NCBI GenBank assembly: GCA_023142215.1
Contig: JAGLJW010000017.1
Span: forward strand, 1 to 24,580
Reading direction: 5' to 3'
DNA: 24,580 nucleotides
Origin: Candidatus Parcubacteria bacterium
GTDB lineage: Bacteria; Patescibacteriota; Patescibacteriia; Patescibacteriales; UBA12075
Shown here: positions 6,092-13,500 of the stretch, in pieces
Position numbering within the stretch: the stretch's first letter is position 1
Layout of the letters: each line of letters begins with the position of its first letter
The notes under the pieces: model-generated
The model's input: only the letters and a program-made list of their open reading frames with translations
Told to the model about the DNA's origin: nothing
The model's database searches: none
Position numbers and translations under genes: made by a program

Positions 6092-6205
6092 TTTACACCA
6101 AACTCAATGTATCCTAAATTATGGTTTGTCTCAAAACTGAATTATAAAACTTTAATTACGGATTTAGTGATGTTGGGGATAAGGAGGAAAAGTACGAAAT
6201 ATTAA
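6092..6205 (+). pseudogene. ddl: 3' fragment of a ddl gene, copy 3
   Basis: The frame encodes FTPNSMYPKLWFVSKLNYK and continues TLITDLVMLGIRRKSTKY to TAA at 6203-6205. It starts abruptly within the PGFT motif, so it is shorter on the 5' side than copies 1 and 2. The 3' tail differs from both other copies after ML(G). Confidence 0.75.
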
Positions 6206-6226
6206 ATTTCTGTTTTTTTATTAATA

Positions 6227-6256
6227 TTGATTTATTGACTGTCGTTATGTTATGAT
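6227..6256 (+). promoter_or_regulatory. Probable promoter of the protease operon
   Basis: TTGATT at 6227-6232, an 18-nt spacer and TATGAT at 6251-6256. An alternative is TTGACT (6235) with TATAAA (6256). Either gives a leader of about 60 nt to the ATG at 6323. Confidence 0.45.
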
Positions 6257-6322
6257 ATAAATGATGCAGTATCTTTATATATTATTTCAAGATTATTATA
6301 TATAGTAAATATATAAAATAAA

Positions 6323-6511
6323 ATGAGTGTAAATAGAAAAGAAAAATTTATTAAAATATATGCTAATGTGCCAATTGGTGCAAGACGGGAGATAGTTTTA
6401 GTGTTGGAGAAAAAACCTATATCTTGGGATGTTGCATACAATGAAATTAGTGTTGGTACTCCTCTTGGTGATATAATTTTAAAAAAGCTTGAAAAGCTTG
6501 AATTTATATAA
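6323..6511 (+). CDS. Small protein, first gene of the caspase-like operon
   Basis: A 62-residue soluble protein with no recognised domain. It has a basic N-terminus (MSVNRKEKFIKIY), then VPIGARREIVLVLEKKPISW, and ends in a helix (GDIILKKLEKLEFI). The look is of a small strand-strand-helix partner or regulatory protein. The ATG at 6323 has no Shine-Dalgarno sequence. The stop at 6509-6511 is 4 nt before the next gene's likely ATG, and that gene overlaps the protease gene by 4 nt, so all three are one operon. Confidence 0.65.
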   Translation: MSVNRKEKFIKIYANVPIGARREIVLVLEKKPISWDVAYNEISVGTPLGDIILKKLEKLEFI

Positions 6512-6515
6512 AGAT

Positions 6516-6761
6516 ATGACAAAAAATAAAAAAAACACTTGCGACCAGCAAGAAAAAACAATAGACGAAGAAAAACGCGAATTAGTTATTAGTCGATTGT
6601 CTGTTTTGTCGTCAGATACAATAGTGTCTTTTGGTTCAGCTGGAAGTTTTTCACGAGATGAGTTAATAGAGTGTGTAGAAAAAAAGAATGAAGTAGGAAA
6701 AAAAATAGTAGAAATTCAAATGGAATGGTTAAAGTCGTTTAAGGAGGGAATTGTTGTATGA
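6516..6761 (+). CDS. Small acidic/helical protein, second gene of the caspase-like operon
   Basis: An 81-residue protein with a charged, Lys/Glu-rich N-terminal third. It continues through VLSSDTIVSFGSAGSFSRDE to a predicted long helix (VGKKIVEIQMEWLKSFKEG). No signal peptide or known domain is seen. The ATG at 6516 is chosen over an in-frame TTG at 6489, which would overlap the upstream gene by 23 nt. Its stop overlaps the protease start (ATGA at 6758-6761), implying translational coupling and a stoichiometric partner. It could be a regulator, adaptor or substrate of the protease. Confidence 0.65.
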   Translation: MTKNKKNTCDQQEKTIDEEKRELVISRLSVLSSDTIVSFGSAGSFSRDELIECVEKKNEVGKKIVEIQMEWLKSFKEGIVV

Positions 6762-7396
6762 TAATTATTACTCGTCCTGAACATGATTTAACAACTAAAT
6801 ATATTTCTTTATGGGCTGAAGAGATAATTAAACTCGCAGATGAAAAAGGAATTGAAGTGGTTGATTTAAAAAGAAATAAAGCAATCAATAGAGAGTTTGT
6901 TGGTAGAGTTAAAAAATTAAATCCTAAAGTTATTTTTGTCAATGGTCACGGCAATGATATTTGTGTTGCTGGACATAATAATAAACCTCTTATTGAAAAA
7001 AATGTAAATCATGAAATTTTAAAAGGAAAGATAACATATGCTTTGTCTTGTAGGTCTGGGAAAATTTTAGGGCGAGAAGTTTTGCAATACAGAGAATCTG
7101 CATACATAGGTTATAAGGACGATTTTATAATTATTATGGATAAGAATTATTCTTTTAAGCCATTGGAAGATCCTAAAGCTAAATTATTTATGGAAGCATC
7201 AAATCAAATAATGATTTCTCTATTAAAAGGGCATAATGTTGGTGAGGCTTCTAAAAAGTCAAAAGGTAAATTTAAATCTAGTTATATTAAGTTGCTGGCG
7301 AGTAATACAGATGTTGGGTCTTTAACTATTGCTCAATATCTGTGGTGGAATGAGCGTAATCAGGTATGTTTAGGAAGCGATGATATGAAAATATAA
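6758..7396 (+). CDS. Candidate caspase/CHAT-like cysteine protease
   Basis: The 212-residue protein has the hallmarks of the caspase-haemoglobinase (clan CD) fold. A first strand (MIIITRP) is followed by a helix, the strand PKVIFVNGHG with candidate catalytic His64, then ITYALSCRSG with candidate catalytic Cys98, then a further strand (AYIGYKDDFIII). The spacing and the hydrophobic-GHG and hydrophobic-SC blocks fit CHAT, C25 and caspase-like domains. There is no signal peptide, so it acts in the cytoplasm. A strong Shine-Dalgarno sequence (AAGGAGGGA, 6741-6749) and a 4-nt overlap couple it to the preceding small gene. Cytoplasmic proteases of this kind often act in programmed cell death or anti-phage responses; that role here is inferred from fold and island context. 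It could instead be a housekeeping peptidase of unknown substrate. Confidence 0.7.
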   Translation: MIIITRPEHDLTTKYISLWAEEIIKLADEKGIEVVDLKRNKAINREFVGRVKKLNPKVIFVNGHGNDICVAGHNNKPLIEKNVNHEILKGKITYALSCRSGKILGREVLQYRESAYIGYKDDFIIIMDKNYSFKPLEDPKAKLFMEASNQIMISLLKGHNVGEASKKSKGKFKSSYIKLLASNTDVGSLTIAQYLWWNERNQVCLGSDDMKI

Positions 7397-7410
7397 AGCT
7401 GAGCTTTTTT
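7395..7410 (+). terminator. Weak terminator-like hairpin after the protease operon
   Basis: AAAGC (7395-7399) pairs with GCTTT (7403-7407) around a 3-nt loop, followed by further T. The stem is only 5 bp. Confidence 0.3.
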
Positions 7411-7439
7411 ATATTAATTTGACCTTAAATATCACATTT

Positions 7440-7468
7440 TTTACAAAATGACAAGAAAGTAGTATAAT
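7440..7468 (+). promoter_or_regulatory. Strong sigma70-type promoter of the giant surface protein
   Basis: TTTACA at 7440-7445, a 17-nt spacer and consensus TATAAT at 7463-7468. Transcription from about 7475 leaves a leader of about 120 nt to the ATG at 7598. Confidence 0.75.
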
Positions 7469-7597
7469 AAAAATAGCTTAATTTAAATCTTTATACATGG
7501 GGAAAACTATTTTTATTAAATTTTATTTATATACTTAAATTATAAGATTTTGAAAAATTGGCATTTTTTGTCAATCTTTTTTTTATCTAATCAACTT

Positions 7598-10500
7598 ATG
7601 ACTATCAAAAAAACTTATAAAAAGATTGTTGTCTTGACAATGATTTTTAATCTCATTTGTTTAAATGTCGGAGTATCGTTTTTAAACTTTGTTCCAACAG
7701 CTCAAGCGACGGTTACAGTGGATTCGCAACCTGCGTCTTTATTGCCTAGTCCTGGTTCTGGTCCGTCAATGATGATTGGGGCTAATTCTACGGATGTGGC
7801 AGTGATTGATTTTACTCTTATTCAAAGTGCTGGTGAAAGTTTATCTAGTGTGACTGTATTTCTTGAAGATGTTGGTGGTAGTTCTCTAACAGCAGGAGAT
7901 TTTTCACATTTAAAGATTTATCAGGATAATGGTGACGGAAATTTTGGTGGCGGTGATCTTTTAGCAGGCTCAAGCACTTTAATTACTATTGGAACTACTA
8001 CTCCAGTGACAGTTACGACTTCGGCTAATAATTCTATTGCAGGAGGAGGAACAACTTTCTTTGTTACAGTTTCAACTGGTGCTACTTGGTCTGATTCAGA
8101 TCAGGATGCAGTAGTTTTTTTGATGGCTAGTGATGCGATTGTGACTTCAGCTAGTTCTCCAACTATTACACCTTTAAATGATATGAATCCTTTAGTGGCT
8201 GACACTACTGCACCTACAGTAGTGTCTGTTGAATATATAAATAGCAATACAGTTGATGTTGTTTTTTCTGAAATGGTTGATATGGTTGTGGCAACAAATA
8301 AAGATTATTATTCTTTTAATGGATCGCTCAGTGTCACTGAGGCTAATATGCAAGTTCCAAATACAATTAGATTAAATTCTGATGGTGATATAGTAGTATC
8401 ATCTACTACCGTAGCAGTAACAGCGAGTGTTTTAGATATGGCAGGAAATGCTAATATAACCCTAACTCCGCAAACTGTAGTAATTCCAGTGAAGGTAAAA
8501 ATATCTGAAGTATCAGCTAATTATGATGGATCAGACAACGAATTTGTAGAGATTTATAATGCTTCGGCTACGGGGATTGATATTAGTGGTTGGTTTATAC
8601 AATACAGTGCTGATAGTACTGTGAGTTGGACTACTATTGCTACTGTTCTGGGTTCAACTACACTTGATGCTTATGGCTTTTATTTGTTTGCTACAGCTGG
8701 AATAAGTCCTACGGCCGATACACCTATTAATGCTAGTATGACTTTATCAGGCGGACATATTAGAATTTATAACGGTAGTCAAGAAATAGATAAATTAGGT
8801 TGGGGAACTGCTAGTAGTCCAGAAGGACAAGCTATGACAGTGCATACTCAAGGGCAGAGTTTAGAACGAAAATCTTTTGGTCAAACTTGGGCGGAGGATA
8901 TGGCTAGCGGAGGACCTGATGAGTTGATGGGTAATGGTTGGGATACGCAAGATAATCTTTTTGATTTTTTGGTGCAGGCATCACCAGCTCCGCAAAATAC
9001 TTCATCCGCTACAGAAGAGCCTGTGTTTGATTTTTTTGGCGGTAATGGTCCAATGATAATGCATATGCCGATTAATTCTGCTGATACAGGTTCTGATTTT
9101 GTTGTTTTAGCTCAAATGGGTGATCCTATGACTCCGGTTGATGAAATAAGTGCCAAGCTTTATTATCTTGTTGGTGATGGTACGCCAGAAAATTCTATAG
9201 TTGGTGATTATACAATTGCCATTGGTAGTCATCAAACAAATGGTGTGTTTCAATTTACTATTCCTCAAGCGACAGTTGATAGTAGTACAGGTGATGGACT
9301 TTATTATTTTTTAGCGGTAGTTACAAACGGCGGTACTGGATATATGTCAGCTAGTCCAACGGCAGATATGTCAGGTAATATTGATACTGTGGCAACTGTG
9401 CCATTTATAGTAAACTGTGCGGCAGCTGGTACGACTTATGCTATTACTGGTACGATTCAAGATGATACTGCTATCGGAATTGAAGCTGTTTTGGTAATGT
9501 TAGAAGGGACAGGTTACAGTACTACGACTGATGCTAGCGGGGACTACACTATCAACGCTCCGAATGGAATGTATAATATTTTTCTAGTTAAGAGTGGTTA
9601 TTATGAAGAGTCTATCAGAGATATTTTTGTTAATGGTGCTGCCGTAAGTGTGGCGACAAAAACCATGTTTGAAGGAACAGGTGGAGGAGCGACTGGAGAT
9701 AGTACTAAGCCAATAATACTTTGGACAGGTCCACCAGATGGAATGTTTGGTGTTCCTGCCTTGGAAGAAGGTTTTGAAGTTTATATTGGTATATCTAAAG
9801 ACTTAGATCCATCAACTTTTAATGCTTCGTCAACTTATTTTACAATTGACGGTACAACTCCAATTTATCCTAGTAGTGTGGAATATGATAACGATTCAAG
9901 TAATAATATGGCAGTCTTTAGACCTATGGAGCCATATTTAGGTGTTGTTTCAGCTCCAACTGGAGGTTTTCTTGAGAACAAAACTTATTATCTTGTAATG
10001 ACTGGAGCGATTCGTGATACTTCAGGAAACTCTTTGGAGGGTAACAGACCAGAAGGTGGACATGTCATATCTTTTACAACTGGAATGGGAGTTGATAATT
10101 TTGTCTGGGATGATTTTGGTAGTGGAGCCATGATGCCTCCATTTGTAATTGGTACTAAACCGAGTGATGGTACTTTAAATGTTGATCAAAATACTAAAGT
10201 GACTGTTACCTTTTCGGACTCAATGGATTCTAGTTCTGTAACTACTGTTGGAAATATTAAACTTAATAAAATTATCGTAGTATCAGGAGCTGAGCAAGCA
10301 AGCTCTATAACTATAAGTACCATTCTTGATACAAGTGGAAAAATTGCTATTATAACTCCTGCTAGTAATTTAGTTGCTGGTAAATATCGTTTGATTGTAA
10401 GTGGAGCAACAAAAAGTGCGACAGGAATTTGGATGGGAGATCCTGCTCAGAGTCAAAATGTTGCTAGTTATGAGTTTTATAAAAGTAGTTTTGATGTTGG

Positions 10501-13500
10501 TTCAAATGTGGATGTTGATGCTCCAACAATTCTTGGTACTTGGCCAATCAATAATGAAACTGGAGTTCCTGTAAATCCAGGAGCTTTGAATATTCAATTT
10601 TCCGAGAGTTTAGATCCTTCTACTGTAAATTCCAACACCATCACTCTAAAGAGAGGAAGTTCTTTAGTAACAAGTAATGTAAACTACGACTCTAATTCTC
10701 AATCAGTATCTTTGACACCTAGTACTGTTTTGGCAACAGGAGTTGATTATACTTTGACTGTTATAGGTAGTAGTACTGGTATCACCGATTTGTCGGGCAA
10801 TACTATGCCAGCTTCGGTGCTTGTGGTATTTACAACTTCAAGTTCTGGTGACACAGTTGCTCCTGTTTTAATGTTTGCTAATGGTGATGATTATGGTATA
10901 GCGGTTACTTTTTCGGAAGCTATGCAATCAGCCCCTGTAACTGACACAAGTAATTGGGCTAACTCGGTTTTGAATCCTCAAAATTATATTTTGAAATGGG
11001 GTGATCCGGCTACTGTGGCGGCAGCTGGCACAGTAGTTGATTTAGTAGCCGCTAATTCTCAGTTTAATTATAAAGCGGAAGATAATACTGTTATGATTGA
11101 AAATCTTGGTCTTGATCCAGCGACACTATTCCTTGGTGGACCAGTGGATTTTTATATTGATGTAGCATCTACTTCTGTGGCTGGTGCTGGAGTGGCTGAT
11201 TTATCAGGCAATAAGGCAGGTAATCCAACAAATTTTCAAATGCCGATTAATAATAGTATGGATACCAAAGGTATTTTAGGTCCAGGTGATTTCTTTATGC
11301 CTGATATGGGAGATATGGGCATGATGATGGCTGGAGCTTTTCCGATGAATCCTATGGCTGGGCAAAGTACTCTCTATTTTGTTGATGTACCATTAACTAA
11401 AGCGGTTCCTAGTGGCGGTAGTATTGTTTTGACTTTTCCTTCTGGTTTTGATGTTAGCTCAGCTACCAAAGATACTTATTCTCCAGTTAACAACGATATT
11501 AACGAATGGAATGCGGGCGTGGTAACTATAGCTTCTGTAACAGGTAATCAGACGAATAGAACTGTTACTATTGTTACAGGTGGAGATACAACTCAGACAA
11601 ATGATTATTTGCATATGGATATTACTGGAATTATTAATTCTTCTATTCCTCGTGGACCGGATACTTCTGGCTATACGATTGATATGAAAACTTTAGATGC
11701 TAGTGGTACTTTATTGGAAACAATTAATACAATGCCAGTCTTTATAAATTCTGGTGGAAATCATTCTTTAACGGTGACAGTTAACGGTGTAACCAGTGGA
11801 CACAATGGGCAAATTTATGTATTTTTGGCTAGTCCTATGACTGGTCCAAGTGAAGGCATTGCTACTTTTAATGATTCTACTTCAGCAGATGTTGTTTTTA
11901 GTAATTTTCCAGAAGGTCAATATATGCTCTTTACCGAGCCAGTTGCTACTTTGTCAGGAGTAGATTATTCGGGGATGCCAATGCCAGCTATGATAATGTT
12001 GAATGATTCATCTTCTACAACAGTTATAACTTTACATAAGGAAGCAGCCGGAGCAGGAGTTGCGGAAATAACTGTTGACATAACAGGATCTTTTGGTAGT
12101 GATAGCATTGATGTTTTTGCGGGTAGTCCGATTGGCTTTAAGGTAAAAACAATTAGTCCTGGTGGAGAAAATCCTAGTGCTACTCTTTTCTTGCCGGACG
12201 GAGTTTGGATGGTTGGTATGGGACCAGCTATGCCTAAAACTGCTTTAATGGGTCCTCCGCCAATGCCAGATTGGATGCCACCAATGCCAACTGAAGTTAT
12301 CATAAGTAATAATGGTTCGGTAATTAGAGAATCAAGTGGGGCGACAAATGACGGAACAGTGGTCATGACTATTGGAACAGCCGATAAACAGATTATTGGT
12401 TATGTAAAAGATGGGTTAGATACTGCAATTGCTGATGTAGAAGTTTGGGCATATCAACCGATGGGAGAGGGCAAAGGAGCTCATACTAAGACAGACACAA
12501 ATGGTAAATTTGTTTTAAAGCTAAGTGAGGTTGGAAATTATTCCGTTGGAGTATTCAAGCCTGGTCTTCCTTTTGTGCCAGAAAAGAGTGTTGAGATGAG
12601 AGCTAATACAGTAGCAGTTGATGGCAATGATACGGCTGATATTTATCTAGCTGGAAATTTAGTAACGGTGGCCAGTCCTTTTGAGATTAAAATGAGTAAG
12701 CCTTCTTTTACAATCTCAGGAACTGTAACAGATGGAACAAATCCTATTGCTTATGCGCCTGTTTGGGCTAATAGTGTTGGTTCTGAGGGGCATGCTGATA
12801 CCATGACTGATTCATCAGGAGCTTATGTTTTGTATGTTGATGCTGGAACATGGTCAGTAAGTTCCTATATACCTGGATTTGGAGATGCTGAGGCGCAGGC
12901 AGTAGTAGTTAGTGATACTGATGTAACTCAAAATTTAGCACCTGACAGTTCAATTACTTATTATAGTATTTCTGGTACAGTTACTATTGGTGGAAGTGCT
13001 CAAGCTTATATGCCTATTAGAGCTGTGCAATATGACAGTAATGGTAAATATACAGGTAAAGAATATGGTGGTTCTACTGGCGCTGATGGTACTTATTCTA
13101 TTTCTGCTCCAGGAAGTGAACTTTATAGAATTGATATTTGGACACAAAATTATGGAGAGGTTGGTTTGAATAATGATGGGGTAGCTAATAATCCAGCTAA
13201 TGTATCCTTGGCTACGTCTAATTTGACAGGCAAAAATATTACTATTGTTACCGATGATTTAAATACAGTGGAATTCTTCTTTGCTAATGCGGTTTCTGGG
13301 CAAGAGGGATTTGTAAGTATTGAAGGAGTTGATTATAGTGGAACCGATGCTATTCCTAATGGTTTTTACAAGAGTTTAAGAATTAGTGACTTAAGTGCTT
13401 CAAGTTCGGTGGCTTTAGCTGATGGAAATTATTTAATGTTCCTTGATGTGCCTGGTTTAGGTTCTTATATTCCAGATGATAGCTCTAATCCTGATGGTCG

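Noticed and set aside
11965..12366. 133-residue minus-strand open frame inside the giant surface protein gene
   Set aside because: It is antisense to well-supported coding sequence and its translation has a low-complexity Gly/Pro/Ile look expected of a shadow frame.
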